DNA of 64,000 bases from Gelidibacter algens (GTDB lineage: Bacteria; Bacteroidota; Bacteroidia; Flavobacteriales; Flavobacteriaceae): positions 1-64,000 of the forward strand of contig NZ_LZRN01000005.1 in assembly GCF_001678675.1 (NCBI RefSeq), in the 5' to 3' direction. Both the position numbers and the translations under genes were made by a program. Under the pieces are notes generated by a model. The model was not told the origin of the DNA, did no database searches, and worked only from the letters and a program-made list of their open reading frames with translations. Shown in pieces: positions 9,782 to 19,965 of this stretch (positions within the stretch are counted from its first letter, which is position 1; each line of letters opens with the position of its first letter).

Positions 9782-10165
9782 TTAGGGTTTAGGGTTAGAT
9801 TGTTCTCTCAAAAAAACGTCCATTAAGGTATTCATTTTTTTGGAAATGGTTTTAAAATCTATGTCCGACTTCCCAGTATACAAGATCATAAACGCATATT
9901 GATCAGGAATGTTGTTAAAATATTTCGATTTATTGAGCCTGTAAGCCTCTCTCATCAAGCGTTTTATTCTATTCCTGTCTACCGCCTTTTTAAAATGTCT
10001 TTTACTTACTGAAACGCCAGCCTTTATTTTTGCAGCATCGTCAAAGCTGGTCTTAATATAAACTAAACGTAAGGGGTATGCAGCAACCGACTTTCCATCA
10101 GAAAAAAGCTTTTCAATAAGCTTCTGGCTTTTAAGTTTTTCTGTTTTTTTAAACGACTGATCCAT
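9782..10165 (-). CDS. rnpA: Ribonuclease P protein component
   Basis: 127 residues, the small basic protein that joins the RNase P RNA and cuts 5' leaders from precursor tRNAs. The RNP motif is clear: KRHFKKAVDRNRIKRLMREAYR (basic, around residues 55-75), preceded by AGVSVS. Length fits the family. No rpmH lies upstream here; the protease gene follows directly. A terminator hairpin at 10198-10230 separates it from the M1 peptidase gene upstream. Confidence 0.95.
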   Translation of the reverse strand: MDQSFKKTEKLKSQKLIEKLFSDGKSVAAYPLRLVYIKTSFDDAAKIKAGVSVSKRHFKKAVDRNRIKRLMREAYRLNKSKYFNNIPDQYAFMILYTGKSDIDFKTISKKMNTLMDVFLREQSNPKP

Positions 10166-10197
10166 AAGGCATCAAAGGTAATTAGGTTTGGTCAATA

Positions 10198-10230
10198 AAA
10201 AAAACCGCTTTATTAAAAAGCGGTTTTTAT
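10198..10230 (-). terminator. Rho-independent terminator of the MBL-S8-M1 run
   Basis: AAAACCGCTTT, a short TATTA loop, and AAAGCGGTTTT form an 11-bp stem. On the minus strand it is followed by an A-rich stem end and a T-run, 17 bases after the M1 peptidase stop. The flanking A and T runs make it plausible in both directions. Confidence 0.75.
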
Positions 10231-10246
10231 AACGTATGTTCGTAGT

Positions 10247-12139
10247 TTAATTAACGGTCAGGACATTATTTTCTCTATTGACATCTGCCATATAACCTCT
10301 AGGGTCTATGGTGATGGACGTTATAGCACTTTTAGGTTTTTGAATGTCAAACGTATAGGTTGGGTATGCCCAAGCCCAATCGGTCAACACCGATGTTGCA
10401 CCAGGTGTTGGTTTTGCACCGCGCATCATTCTTAAGGGAATGTAATACTGTGTTTTTGTACCATCTGCAAAGGTTATTTCCAGATCCAAAGGCATTGGCA
10501 TTAGTCCAATACGTTCTAAAGTGACTGTTGTTGTGTTACCTTCGGAGTCAGCTGTTTTGATGGCGTAATCAATGGTGTTGGTCGTTTGTGTCCAATCCAT
10601 TAAATACCAATCTAATTCTAGTCCAGAAACCTTTTCAGCAATTCTGATAACATCCATTGGTTTTGGGTGCTTGAATGCCCATTCCTTAAAGTATCTTTTG
10701 ATGGTTTTATCGAGGTTATCTTCACCAATAATATAGCCTAATTGCGATAAAAATACGGAGCCTTTGCTATAGGCAGAAATAGAATACGAACGGTTGTATG
10801 TATAGCGGTCAGAATGGGTAGTTTGTGGCTGCTCTCTGTCAGAATTTGCCAAGGCTGTATATGAACGGTAAGATCCACTAAATGGATTATCGCTATTCTT
10901 TCCACTGATAGCATCCATTGCCTTATCTTGAATATAGCTCGTAAAGCCTTCATCCATCCATGAATGTTTGCTTTCATTGCTTGCCAGTAAAAACTGGAAC
11001 CAACTATGTGCCATTTCATGAGCGGTTACACTGATCAGGCCATTAAAGGAACCTTCTCCAACAATCAGTGTGCTCATACCATATTCCATACCACCATCAC
11101 CACCTTGAATCACAGAATACTGATCATAAGGATAGTCACCAATATGGGTGCTAAAGTATTGCATGAGCTGTGCAGTAATAGGCTGTAATTTTTTCCAATT
11201 CTCTAAATTTTCTGCTGGCATTGAATTTTTGTACAAAAAGTGGAGCATTGGTCCGTTTTCAACCTGAAGTTTATCATGGATGTAATTTTGATCTGCAGCC
11301 CATGTAAAGTCGTGTACATTTGGCGCTTTGAAATGCCAGGTTAAGGTTTTTCCTTTTTGTTTTTTCACCGCTTCGGTTCCGTACCCATGGCCTATGTCAT
11401 TCGGGTTTTGAAGGTAGCCGGTTCCGCCAATGGTATAATTTTTATCGATGGTAATTTTGACATCAAAATCGCCCCAGACACCATAAAATTCTCTGGCGAT
11501 ATATGGGTCAGCATGCCAACCTTCATCATCATACTCTGCCAATTTTGGATACCATTGGGCCATAGATAATGCCACACCTTCTTTACTGTTTCTACCAGAA
11601 CGTCTAATTTGTAATGGCACCTGGGCATCAAACACCATGTCAAAAGTTGTTGATCCTCCAGGTTGAATCGGGTCGTTTAAAGTAACTATCAAGACGGTCC
11701 CTTGAGTTTCATGTGCTACCTGTTTCCCATCTTGAAGCAAAGAAGACACTTTGATAAAGCCAATTTCATCAGGGCCTAATTTGCTGATTCTGCTTTCATA
11801 ATTTGGTTCGGCTTTGGTTCCTAAATTAGTAACCATTCGGCCATCAGGATCGGCAATACTCTTCAAGCGTGCATCCATTTCGCTATCGGGCTGAAAAGCG
11901 TTTGGATACAAATGATAGAACACACGGTTCAAAACATCAGGAGAATTATTGGTATAGACCAATTTTTGAGTTCCTGAATAGGTGTAGGTTTTGACGTCCA
12001 TATCAATAGCCATCGTATAATCTACGTGTTGTTGCCAATACTGTGGATTGGAGGTTGGTGGTGTTTCATTTTGTGAATACCCGTTAAAAGAAGGCAACAT
12101 TAAAAGGAAAGCAAGACTGAAAGCGATTGTAAATTTCAT
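10247..12139 (-). CDS. M1 family metallopeptidase, exported
   Basis: 630 residues with a signal peptide (MKFTIAFSLAFLLMLPSFNGYSQ). Gluzincin aminopeptidase fold: the exopeptidase motif appears as GGMEYGM (about 349-355), and the zinc site is H374-E-M-A-H378 with Glu397 in WMDEGF. It lacks the large C-terminal helical domain of classical M1 enzymes, having a beta-rich tail instead (about 540-630). Likely periplasmic or outer-surface cleavage of N-terminal residues from peptides. Sixteen bases downstream of the S8 protease gene, so probably the last gene of an operon ended by the hairpin at 10198-10230. Confidence 0.92.
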   Translation of the reverse strand: MKFTIAFSLAFLLMLPSFNGYSQNETPPTSNPQYWQQHVDYTMAIDMDVKTYTYSGTQKLVYTNNSPDVLNRVFYHLYPNAFQPDSEMDARLKSIADPDGRMVTNLGTKAEPNYESRISKLGPDEIGFIKVSSLLQDGKQVAHETQGTVLIVTLNDPIQPGGSTTFDMVFDAQVPLQIRRSGRNSKEGVALSMAQWYPKLAEYDDEGWHADPYIAREFYGVWGDFDVKITIDKNYTIGGTGYLQNPNDIGHGYGTEAVKKQKGKTLTWHFKAPNVHDFTWAADQNYIHDKLQVENGPMLHFLYKNSMPAENLENWKKLQPITAQLMQYFSTHIGDYPYDQYSVIQGGDGGMEYGMSTLIVGEGSFNGLISVTAHEMAHSWFQFLLASNESKHSWMDEGFTSYIQDKAMDAISGKNSDNPFSGSYRSYTALANSDREQPQTTHSDRYTYNRSYSISAYSKGSVFLSQLGYIIGEDNLDKTIKRYFKEWAFKHPKPMDVIRIAEKVSGLELDWYLMDWTQTTNTIDYAIKTADSEGNTTTVTLERIGLMPMPLDLEITFADGTKTQYYIPLRMMRGAKPTPGATSVLTDWAWAYPTYTFDIQKPKSAITSITIDPRGYMADVNRENNVLTVN

Positions 12140-12155
12140 TTTAAATAGATTTTTA

Positions 12156-13772
12156 TTAGAGGTTTTTTGCCACTTGTGCCGCTAGAATTAGAGCATTATA
12201 GGCATTGGCAATTTTTTGTGATTTTGAAAGTGTGCTGAATGATTTTACTTGTGATGGATCACCACCTACAATCACTTTAGTGGTTAAAGACAAACCAGAA
12301 TCCATGATAATTTTTTTAACCTGTGGCGCCGTTAATTTTGGATATTGTGAACGAATTAGCGCGGCAATTCCAGCAACTGCAGGAGAAGCCATAGAGGTAC
12401 CACCAATGGTTTCATAATCATTTTCTGGGAAGGTTGAGTAAATTTCTCCTCCTGGTGCAAAAATATCAACGTTTATTTTACCATAATTTGAAAATCCAGA
12501 AATCATTCCTGAACCGTATTTAGGGTCTAAAGAGCCCACGCTGATAAAATTATCCGCAACTTCAACTCCAGTTCCAATGGCATCGTTTGGATACACATTT
12601 TTAGTATCCAAATCAGCACCTTCATTTCCGGAAGCATTTACAATCAAAACATCCTTGGAAGCGGCATAAACAATGGCTTCTCTTACCCAGTCACTATGTG
12701 GAGAGTAGTATTTACCAAAACTTGTGTTGATTACTTTGGCGCCATTATCGGCAGCATATCTGATAGCCAGAGCAATGTCTTTATCGTATTCATCACCATT
12801 AGGAACTGCTCTAAGGCTCATAATTTTTACATTGTTGGCAACTCCATTGCCACCCTTGCCATTATTTCTAGAGGCTGCAATAATGCCTGCTACATGTGTC
12901 CCGTGACTTTCAGAATCCTTTACTGGTTTTATGTTACCGTTTCCGTAGAATTTCTGTACCATATCATCAGGATTGTCCCCTGTTTTTCGTCCTTTAAATT
13001 CCATATTAAGGTTGTAATTGAGACGGTCTGTAATGTCCACTAATCCTTGGCTAATCTCTTTAGTAGCCGCTTTTAAAGTATCAAAATCTAAGCTGTACAC
13101 ATATTTTGCCACAGCAATGTACTGTTGAAGTGTTTGATTGTTAGTGTTGATGGCATTGACATCTTCTTTGGTGTAATTCTCTTTTTTTGTTTCCTTAGCC
13201 AAGGCGTCATCAGCATTTTTGATTTGTTGCAAAAACTGCTCATAATTGGTTTTGATACCAACATATTTATCATATTCTGATTGGCGTTCTGCCTTTGCTT
13301 CTGCATATCTTGGATTTGAAGTATCGCCAGTAGCCAGTAAACGCACATATTCCAGCTGCTCATTATAACCATCTCCCAAAAAATTCCATCCGTGAATATC
13401 GTCAACATACCCGTTGTTATCATCGTCCTTCCCATTATTTGGAATTTCTTTGGTATTGATCCAGATAGCACCTTGTAGATCTTCATGATCAATGTCAATA
13501 CCCGAATCAATCACAGCAACTATGGTGGAGGTGCCTTTTTTATTTTTAATAATTTCATTGTAGGCCCTGTCCACGCTCATCCCAGGGATGGTGTCATTTT
13601 TAAGATCTAAATGTCCCCAATGTTGCTTTTCAAATTCAGTTAAGTCTGAAATTTTTAGTGGGAGGCTATCTATATTTTCTAACGGCGTTGTAACAACCCC
13701 TGAAGATGGGCCACAATTAAGTAGGATACTTGCTGCAAACGCAAGCATAGTGAATGATTTAAATAATTTCAT
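12156..13772 (-). CDS. S8 subtilisin-like serine protease, lipoprotein
   Basis: 538 residues. The N-terminus is a lipoprotein signal with lipobox ILLNC (Cys20). Catalytic triad: Asp89 (AVIDSGIDIDHEDL), His290 (SHGTHVAG) and Ser460 (GGTSMASP). Between Asp and His lies a roughly 150-residue charged, probably helical insertion (about 140-275), much longer than in ordinary subtilisins. Expected to be anchored in the envelope and to degrade peptides; the M1 peptidase encoded next could finish the products. The MBL-fold gene is 11 bases upstream. Confidence 0.93.
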   Translation of the reverse strand: MKLFKSFTMLAFAASILLNCGPSSGVVTTPLENIDSLPLKISDLTEFEKQHWGHLDLKNDTIPGMSVDRAYNEIIKNKKGTSTIVAVIDSGIDIDHEDLQGAIWINTKEIPNNGKDDDNNGYVDDIHGWNFLGDGYNEQLEYVRLLATGDTSNPRYAEAKAERQSEYDKYVGIKTNYEQFLQQIKNADDALAKETKKENYTKEDVNAINTNNQTLQQYIAVAKYVYSLDFDTLKAATKEISQGLVDITDRLNYNLNMEFKGRKTGDNPDDMVQKFYGNGNIKPVKDSESHGTHVAGIIAASRNNGKGGNGVANNVKIMSLRAVPNGDEYDKDIALAIRYAADNGAKVINTSFGKYYSPHSDWVREAIVYAASKDVLIVNASGNEGADLDTKNVYPNDAIGTGVEVADNFISVGSLDPKYGSGMISGFSNYGKINVDIFAPGGEIYSTFPENDYETIGGTSMASPAVAGIAALIRSQYPKLTAPQVKKIIMDSGLSLTTKVIVGGDPSQVKSFSTLSKSQKIANAYNALILAAQVAKNL

Positions 13773-13783
13773 ATGATCTCGTA

Positions 13784-14647
13784 TTAATTTGTAAAAATGT
13801 CTTGTGTAGTATAGGTTTTATCCAGCCGCACCCCTTTTTCGGTATGTTTTACAGTGATGATTTGGTTGTGGGCATCATGCTCCAAAAAGAGGTAAAAATT
13901 TTCATCGGCGGCTTTATTGAGAAAGAGTTCTTTTTCATCTAAAGTCAACAATGGGCGGGTATCATAACCCATTACAAATGGTAATGGCAAATGTCCAACG
14001 GTTGGCAATAAATCGGCCATAAAAGCGATGGTTTTATCTTTGTATTTGATGAGTGGGATCATTTGTTTATCGGTATGGCCATCGGCAAAAAAGATATCGA
14101 AACCCAGTTCAGAATTTTTGAGAAGTCGATCTTCAGCAATTCCGGTAAACTTAAGTTGACCGCTTTCTTGCATTGGTAGGATATTTTCTGTCAAAAACGA
14201 GGCCTTTTCACGATTATTGGGTTGGGTCGCCCATTGCCAATGTTCCTTATTACTCCAAAAGTGTGCGTTTTTAAACGCAGGTTCATAAGCAGTTCTATCT
14301 TTGTTCCATTGGACGCTACCCCCGCAGTGGTCAAAATGTAAATGGGTCATAAAAACATCTGTAATGTCATCCCGATGGAAACCAAGTTGTTTTAGTGAGT
14401 TATCGATGGAATCAGTTCCCCATAAATAGTAGTAGCCGAAAAACTTGTCATTTTGCTTATCTCCCATCCCAGTATCAATCAAAATAAGACGGTTACCATC
14501 TTCAATCAACAAGCAACGCGCCGCAATATCAATCATGTTATTGGCATCTGCCGGATTGGTGCGTTGCCAAAGAGATTTTGGCACAACACCAAACATAGCA
14601 CCACCATCGAGCTTGAAATTACCAGATTCAATAGGATATAATTGCAT
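13784..14647 (-). CDS. MBL-fold metallo-hydrolase
   Basis: About 287 residues from MQLYPIESGNFKLDGG. A longer start at 14740 would add 31 residues without family resemblance, so the inner ATG is preferred. The metallo-beta-lactamase motif THLHFDHCGG gives the two-metal site; LIDTGMGD precedes it, and later ligands are in FADGHTDKQ and FLEHDAH. No signal peptide, so cytoplasmic. The family includes lactonases and other ester hydrolases; the substrate is unknown. First gene of the run with the S8 and M1 peptidases. Confidence 0.87.
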   Translation of the reverse strand: MQLYPIESGNFKLDGGAMFGVVPKSLWQRTNPADANNMIDIAARCLLIEDGNRLILIDTGMGDKQNDKFFGYYYLWGTDSIDNSLKQLGFHRDDITDVFMTHLHFDHCGGSVQWNKDRTAYEPAFKNAHFWSNKEHWQWATQPNNREKASFLTENILPMQESGQLKFTGIAEDRLLKNSELGFDIFFADGHTDKQMIPLIKYKDKTIAFMADLLPTVGHLPLPFVMGYDTRPLLTLDEKELFLNKAADENFYLFLEHDAHNQIITVKHTEKGVRLDKTYTTQDIFTN

Positions 14648-14813
14648 AGGTGTAATTTTTGGACTTTGTTGAACTTGCAAATTACTAAAACACTTAAAAT
14701 TTGAAGGTTTAGGGCATTGATATTGGCTGTTTTTTAACATTTAATCCATAGAAAGTATTAGCTTAGAGAATTTGAATCCGATTAAAAATAATTTAATTTT
14801 ATAAAAAAGAGTT

Positions 14814-15167
14814 ATGAAAAGAATTGTTCCTGCTGCTTTGAAGTTAGACAAAATAAAACTTTTAAGATTCGGGCGGGATTTTAAACCTGACCAGGAAGTT
14901 ATTTTAAGAGATTATCTTGCCATTGAACGCACCCGCTTGGCCAATGAGCGCACTTTACTTTCTTATATCAGATCTTCTTTATACCTGCTTTTGGGCGGCA
15001 TTGCTTTTTTCCAATTAAAGAATTTTCCTGATTTTAAATATTTGGCCATGTTAGCGTTGGTTTTTAGTGCCATTTTTTTTGTGATTGGCATTTATCGATT
15101 CACCGTATTAAAAAAGAGTTTAAAGAGATTGTATTACACTTTTGACTCAAAGGACAAGGAGAAATAA
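14814..15167 (+). CDS. DUF202 (YidH-like) membrane protein
   Basis: 117 residues. The hallmark LAIERTRLANERTLLSYIRSS stretch (about 42-62) is followed by two membrane helices (about 63-80 and 88-108). Small inner-membrane proteins of unknown function. Divergent from the MBL gene, with a 139-base gap before the antiporter gene. Confidence 0.88.
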   Translation: MKRIVPAALKLDKIKLLRFGRDFKPDQEVILRDYLAIERTRLANERTLLSYIRSSLYLLLGGIAFFQLKNFPDFKYLAMLALVFSAIFFVIGIYRFTVLKKSLKRLYYTFDSKDKEK

Positions 15168-15306
15168 ACTGGTTTTAGCTTACAAGTAATACCGCTTTTG
15201 CTTTGTTGGAAAGCACTCGATTTCATTTTTATGATATATTTTAAGGTTCATTGCACCAAAAAAATAACTTTACCCACCTTTTTAATACACAAACAGGACA
15301 AATTAT

Positions 15307-17187
15307 ATGGTTGAACTTGCAGGAATTATCATACTAGGTATTTTGGCTCAATGGGTCGCTTGGAAATTAAAAATACCCGCCATATTACCGTTAATATTGA
15401 TTGGACTTTTAGTAGGACCTATTGCCGCAGAATATCTTTCTAGTGACGGTTCCAAGTGGATAGAACCTATCTATAATGGTGAAGAGGGACTTTTTCCTGG
15501 GGAAAGTCTCTTCTACTTTGTTTCACTGGCCATAAGTGTCATCCTATTTGAAGGTGGATTGACCTTACGTGTCAAAGAAATCAAAAATGTAGGTCCGGTT
15601 ATTTCAAAACTGATCACTATCGGTTCACTTGTCACGTTCTTCGGCGCCGCAGTAGCAGCACATTTTATATTCTATTTAAGTTGGGAAATGTCCTTTCTTT
15701 TTTCAGCATTGATAATTGTTACTGGTCCTACAGTAATTACCCCTATTTTGCGTAATATTCCTTTAAAACAAGATGTTTCTGCTGTATTGAGATGGGAAGG
15801 TATACTGATTGATCCTATAGGTGCATTAGTGGCCGTATTGGTATTTGAGTTTATAAGTGTAGATGTTGGTGGCGCATTTACAAAAACTGCATTTATTGAG
15901 TTTGGAAAGATTGTATTATTTGGCAGTACTTTTGGTTTTGCCTTTGCACATGGACTCAATTTCATTATCAACAAACGTTTGATTCCACATTACCTACTCA
16001 ATGTTTTTGCTTTAGCCTGTGTATTGGGAGTATTTGTATTGTCTGATTCTTTTGCACATGAATCGGGATTATTAGCTGTAGTTGTGATGGGCATGGTGTT
16101 GGGTAACTCCAATTCGCCTTATTTAAAGGAATTATTGTATTTCAAAGAATCATTGAGCGTATTGCTGGTTTCTATTTTATTTATCTTGCTTGCGGCCAAC
16201 ATCAATATGGAGGATCTTCTACTTATTTATAATTGGAACACCGCTGTATTATTTGCAATTGTAGTATTTGTATTGCGGCCACTTGGGGTGTTTTTAAGTA
16301 CCCATAAATCTTCTTTAAAACTTAATGAAAAGCTATTTATCAGTTGGGTGGGCCCTAGAGGAATTGTTGCCGCTGGAATTGCTTCTTTATTCGGGTTAAA
16401 GTTGGCAAAAAACGGGGTTCCGGATGCAGAATATATTACCCCTTTAGTGTTTATGATTGTTTTGGGAACAGTTCTACTTAACGCTACAACTGCACGTTTT
16501 GTGGCGCAATGGGTTGGGGTATTTTTGAAAAAATCTAATGGGATTTTAATTATTGGTGCCTCTAAGGCTTCGCGATTGATTGGAAATTATTTAGAAGAAA
16601 ACGAAAGGCACGTTGTGCTTATTGATAACAATCAGAACAACGTCAACAAAGCAAATGAACTGGGTCTTGAAGCTATCAATACAAACATTTATGCGGATTC
16701 TTTAGCGGATAATATCGAATTGAATGATGTAGGCTATATCATTGCATTGACCGGAAACTCTGATATTAATCAATTCGCCATCAACAGATTTGGTGAAGAA
16801 TTCGGAGAAAATGGAGCCTTCAGGCTGATTACTTCAGAAGAATTAAATGATCCAAACTACACCCCCAAACAAAACATTTTTTTACAATCTGATGATTTTA
16901 TCTCATTAACTGAAACCACCCGAAAATATCCGGCAATACATGAAATGGACATTACAGATAAGGACCATTATGAAAATTTAATTGAACTTGGTGGAAGAGA
17001 TCAAAATATCATTCCTTTATTCTTAAAGGATGAATCCAATGAACTGCACATCATCTCAAATATCGATAAGGATGATGAGGAATTTACGGAAGGTTGGAAA
17101 TTGGTGTATTTGGGCAAACCTTTTGATGTAGAGAAAATTCAGAAGGAAAAAACCGCATCTAAAGAAAAAGAAGAAGCTCCAAACTAA
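15307..17187 (+). CDS. Cation:proton antiporter with TrkA-N domain
   Basis: 626 residues. The first 400 hold about 12 membrane helices of the CPA family, with PAILPLILIGLLVGP near the N-terminus and ITGPTVITPILRN where the transport acids sit. The cytoplasmic part begins with a Rossmann-type TrkA-N domain (about 412-520: GILIIGASKASRLIGNYL, VVLIDNN) that usually senses nucleotide. It probably exchanges Na+ or K+ for protons in the inner membrane. The charged tail is variable. The ion is inferred only. Confidence 0.9.
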   Translation: MVELAGIIILGILAQWVAWKLKIPAILPLILIGLLVGPIAAEYLSSDGSKWIEPIYNGEEGLFPGESLFYFVSLAISVILFEGGLTLRVKEIKNVGPVISKLITIGSLVTFFGAAVAAHFIFYLSWEMSFLFSALIIVTGPTVITPILRNIPLKQDVSAVLRWEGILIDPIGALVAVLVFEFISVDVGGAFTKTAFIEFGKIVLFGSTFGFAFAHGLNFIINKRLIPHYLLNVFALACVLGVFVLSDSFAHESGLLAVVVMGMVLGNSNSPYLKELLYFKESLSVLLVSILFILLAANINMEDLLLIYNWNTAVLFAIVVFVLRPLGVFLSTHKSSLKLNEKLFISWVGPRGIVAAGIASLFGLKLAKNGVPDAEYITPLVFMIVLGTVLLNATTARFVAQWVGVFLKKSNGILIIGASKASRLIGNYLEENERHVVLIDNNQNNVNKANELGLEAINTNIYADSLADNIELNDVGYIIALTGNSDINQFAINRFGEEFGENGAFRLITSEELNDPNYTPKQNIFLQSDDFISLTETTRKYPAIHEMDITDKDHYENLIELGGRDQNIIPLFLKDESNELHIISNIDKDDEEFTEGWKLVYLGKPFDVEKIQKEKTASKEKEEAPN

Positions 17188-17225
17188 TTGCCTGAAGCTT
17201 CCTAAAAATCCTTTATAAATGATGC

Positions 17226-18488
17226 TTAAATTACTGTTCCGTGCGGAATCGTTGCCCCTTTTTTGATCACTATTATGCCATCTCTAACCACGTAAGTGTC
17301 AGTTTCTGTGTCTTTGGTAGTTGTGCCTCCATTGATTCTCACATCATTCCCAATCCGACAATTTTTGTCAATAATAGCATTTTTTATAAAACAGCGTTCC
17401 CCAATACCCGTTGGAATTTTTGAACTAGAGGTGACTTCATCAAAGGTCTGATAACTATCACTACCCATCATATAGGTATTAATAATGGTAGTTTCATGAC
17501 CTATTCTTGAACGAATGCCAATAACAGAATGCTCAATTTTTGAGGCGTTTATAATGCAACCTTCCGCAATTACGGCCTTATTAAGTGTGGTACCACTTAT
17601 TTTTGTGGTTGGTAACATTCTCGCCCTGGTGTAAATACGGTTTTTATTGTTGAAGAGGTCAAATTGCGGAATTTCATCCGTAAGCCCCAAATTGGCTTCA
17701 AAAAATGAATCAATGTTTCCAATATCGGTCCAATAGCCTTCAAATTGGTAACTTAATGTTTTGTGTTTATCAATAGATTGTGGGATGATTTCCTTACCAA
17801 AATCATTAGTGTCAGGATTACTCATCAACTTTATGAGAAGGTCTCTGTTAAATACATAGATACCCATAGATGCCAAATGATTACGGCCTTGAGCTTTCAT
17901 CTCATCACTTACTTGAGAGGTCCAATCTGGCAGTAAACTGGCATCTGGTTTTTCTATAAATGATGTTATGATATTATTTTCATCTGTTTTTAAAATTCCA
18001 AACGAGGTGGCTTCTTTTTCTTTTACGGGCAATGTCGCAATAGTGATCTCGGCATTGCTTTCTCTGTGCGCGTCCAACAATTTATTAAAATCCATTTGAT
18101 ACAATTGATCTCCGGATAATATAAGCGCATACTCAAATTCATGATTCAAAAAATGGTGCATGCTCTGCCGTACCGCATCAGCCGTACCTTGAAACCATGT
18201 ATTGTTTGACATGGTCTGTTCCGCGGCCAAAACGTCTACAAAGGCCTGACTGAAAAAACTAAAGTGGTAGGTGTTTTTAATGTGTTTGTTGAGGGATGCC
18301 GAATTAAACTGCGTCAAAACAAACATTCGCTTGATTTCTGAATTGATACAGTTTGAAATAGGAATATCCACCAATCTATATTTTCCCGCAATAGGAACAG
18401 CAGGTTTTGAACGTGATTCAGTAAGCGGATAAAGTCGAGAGCCTTGACCGCCACCCAAAATGATGGAAATTACATTGTCGTGGTACAT
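17226..18488 (-). CDS. glgC: Glucose-1-phosphate adenylyltransferase
   Basis: 420 residues. Makes ADP-glucose from glucose-1-phosphate and ATP, the committed step of glycogen synthesis. Nucleotidyltransferase motif near the N-terminus (LGGGQGSRLYPLTESRSKPAVPIAGKYR, about 10-37), substrate motif SGDQLYQMD, GTADAVRQ, and FGILKTDENNIITSFIEKP. A left-handed beta-helix closes the C-terminus (about 290-420). It lies 2 bases downstream of glgA on the same strand, so both are surely co-transcribed. Confidence 0.96.
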   Translation of the reverse strand: MYHDNVISIILGGGQGSRLYPLTESRSKPAVPIAGKYRLVDIPISNCINSEIKRMFVLTQFNSASLNKHIKNTYHFSFFSQAFVDVLAAEQTMSNNTWFQGTADAVRQSMHHFLNHEFEYALILSGDQLYQMDFNKLLDAHRESNAEITIATLPVKEKEATSFGILKTDENNIITSFIEKPDASLLPDWTSQVSDEMKAQGRNHLASMGIYVFNRDLLIKLMSNPDTNDFGKEIIPQSIDKHKTLSYQFEGYWTDIGNIDSFFEANLGLTDEIPQFDLFNNKNRIYTRARMLPTTKISGTTLNKAVIAEGCIINASKIEHSVIGIRSRIGHETTIINTYMMGSDSYQTFDEVTSSSKIPTGIGERCFIKNAIIDKNCRIGNDVRINGGTTTKDTETDTYVVRDGIIVIKKGATIPHGTVI

Positions 18489-18490
18489 AG

Positions 18491-19894
18491 TTATAGGATT
18501 AATGAATTATAAAGATTGATATAAACTTGTGCGGATGAATCCCAAGAATGGTCAATTTTCATGATTAAATTACGATTTTTTTTGAACCTATCGGTATCAT
18601 TGTAAAAATTAATAGCTCTATGAATGGCAAAACTACCTTCCTGCACGGTTGCACCATCATGTAAAATACCAAAACCACTATTGTCAAAATCTTCAACGGT
18701 ATCTTTCAGTCCTCCCACTTTATTGACAATGGGCACGGTTCCATAACGCAGCGCATACATTTGATTTAAGCCACATGGCTCTACGCGTGAGGGCATCACT
18801 AAAAAATCGGCAGCAGCATATAGGATATGGGCCAAACGTTCATTATACCCAATATAAGTATTGTAAAAACCGGGGTACTGATTTTTCAGACGGTCCAATT
18901 CTTGTTCCACCACAGCATCGCCTGAACCCAACATCATAATGGATAAATTTTTATGATATAGTGAATTATTGAAAATCTCAGGCAGTAAATCAGCACCTTT
19001 CTCGCCTACCAAACGTCCAATAAATGCAAATAACGGAAGTTCTGGGTTGAGGTTGAACTCCTTGCACAACCACTCCTTGTTCACCTTTTTACCCGAATTA
19101 GCGGTTTTAACACTATAGTTTTTTATTAAACTATCATCTGTAGCGGGATCCCATACCTTATCATCAATACCGTTTAAAATACCCACACATTTTCCGCTTT
19201 CATAACGCAGCAAATCTTCAAGGCCATTGGCTGCAAATTTTAGCTCTTCCATATAATTTGGAGATACTGTTGTAACCTTCCAAGCACATTTTATGGCTGA
19301 AGCCAACGGATTGATGAGGTGCTTCCAATCTAACAGTCCAGCTTTTGAAAAATCGAACGGAGGGATGAGGTGGATTTTATTATGGCTAAACCATCCCTGA
19401 TATTGTCCGTTGTGGATGGTTATTACCGTTGGCGTATTTCTTAATTTATGATAGGCATAAGACTGAGACATCATAAAAGGAATCAAGCCTGTATGATGAT
19501 CATGACAGTGCACAATATCAGGCAGTGTTTTCAATTGCACTAACCAATCCAAAGCGGCAATCTGAAAGCCTAAAAAGCGCTCCGTATCATTGGAAGAGTA
19601 CACATAATCTGTATATAGCAATTCAGGAATATGCACAAGGTAGAGGTCATAACCTAAAGTGTTATCTTCAAGAGTAAGGATATCAAAATTAAAAGTTCTC
19701 CCTAAATTAAAGCGTCCACTAAATACCTTTTTGAAGGTATGTGAATGTGTAAATTTATTATTATAAAAGGGCATGATGACACTACTGGTCTCTCCCAATT
19801 TATTCTGGTATTTAGGAAGTGCACCAACCACGTCTCCCAAGCCACCAACTTTGGCAATTGGAAAGCATTCTGCACTAATATGAAATATGGTCAT
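18491..19894 (-). CDS. glgA: Glycogen synthase (ADP-glucose type)
   Basis: 467 residues, GT5 family. Adds glucose from ADP-glucose to growing alpha-1,4-glucan. The N-terminal motif is ECFPIAKVGGLGDVVGALP (K-x-G-G-L ADP-glucose site). GT-B second domain: FAFIGRLVGEKGADLLPE and the EPCGLNQMYALRYGTVPIV acidic/glucose-binding motif. Starts at ATG; cytoplasmic. First gene of the glgA-glgC pair; no branching-enzyme gene is in the window. Confidence 0.95.
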   Translation of the reverse strand: MTIFHISAECFPIAKVGGLGDVVGALPKYQNKLGETSSVIMPFYNNKFTHSHTFKKVFSGRFNLGRTFNFDILTLEDNTLGYDLYLVHIPELLYTDYVYSSNDTERFLGFQIAALDWLVQLKTLPDIVHCHDHHTGLIPFMMSQSYAYHKLRNTPTVITIHNGQYQGWFSHNKIHLIPPFDFSKAGLLDWKHLINPLASAIKCAWKVTTVSPNYMEELKFAANGLEDLLRYESGKCVGILNGIDDKVWDPATDDSLIKNYSVKTANSGKKVNKEWLCKEFNLNPELPLFAFIGRLVGEKGADLLPEIFNNSLYHKNLSIMMLGSGDAVVEQELDRLKNQYPGFYNTYIGYNERLAHILYAAADFLVMPSRVEPCGLNQMYALRYGTVPIVNKVGGLKDTVEDFDNSGFGILHDGATVQEGSFAIHRAINFYNDTDRFKKNRNLIMKIDHSWDSSAQVYINLYNSLIL

Positions 19895-19965
19895 TGGTTA
19901 ATTTTATGAGTCCTTTAAAACTACAAAATATTTGAGCACATTACATCGATAAAATTTAAATAAAT

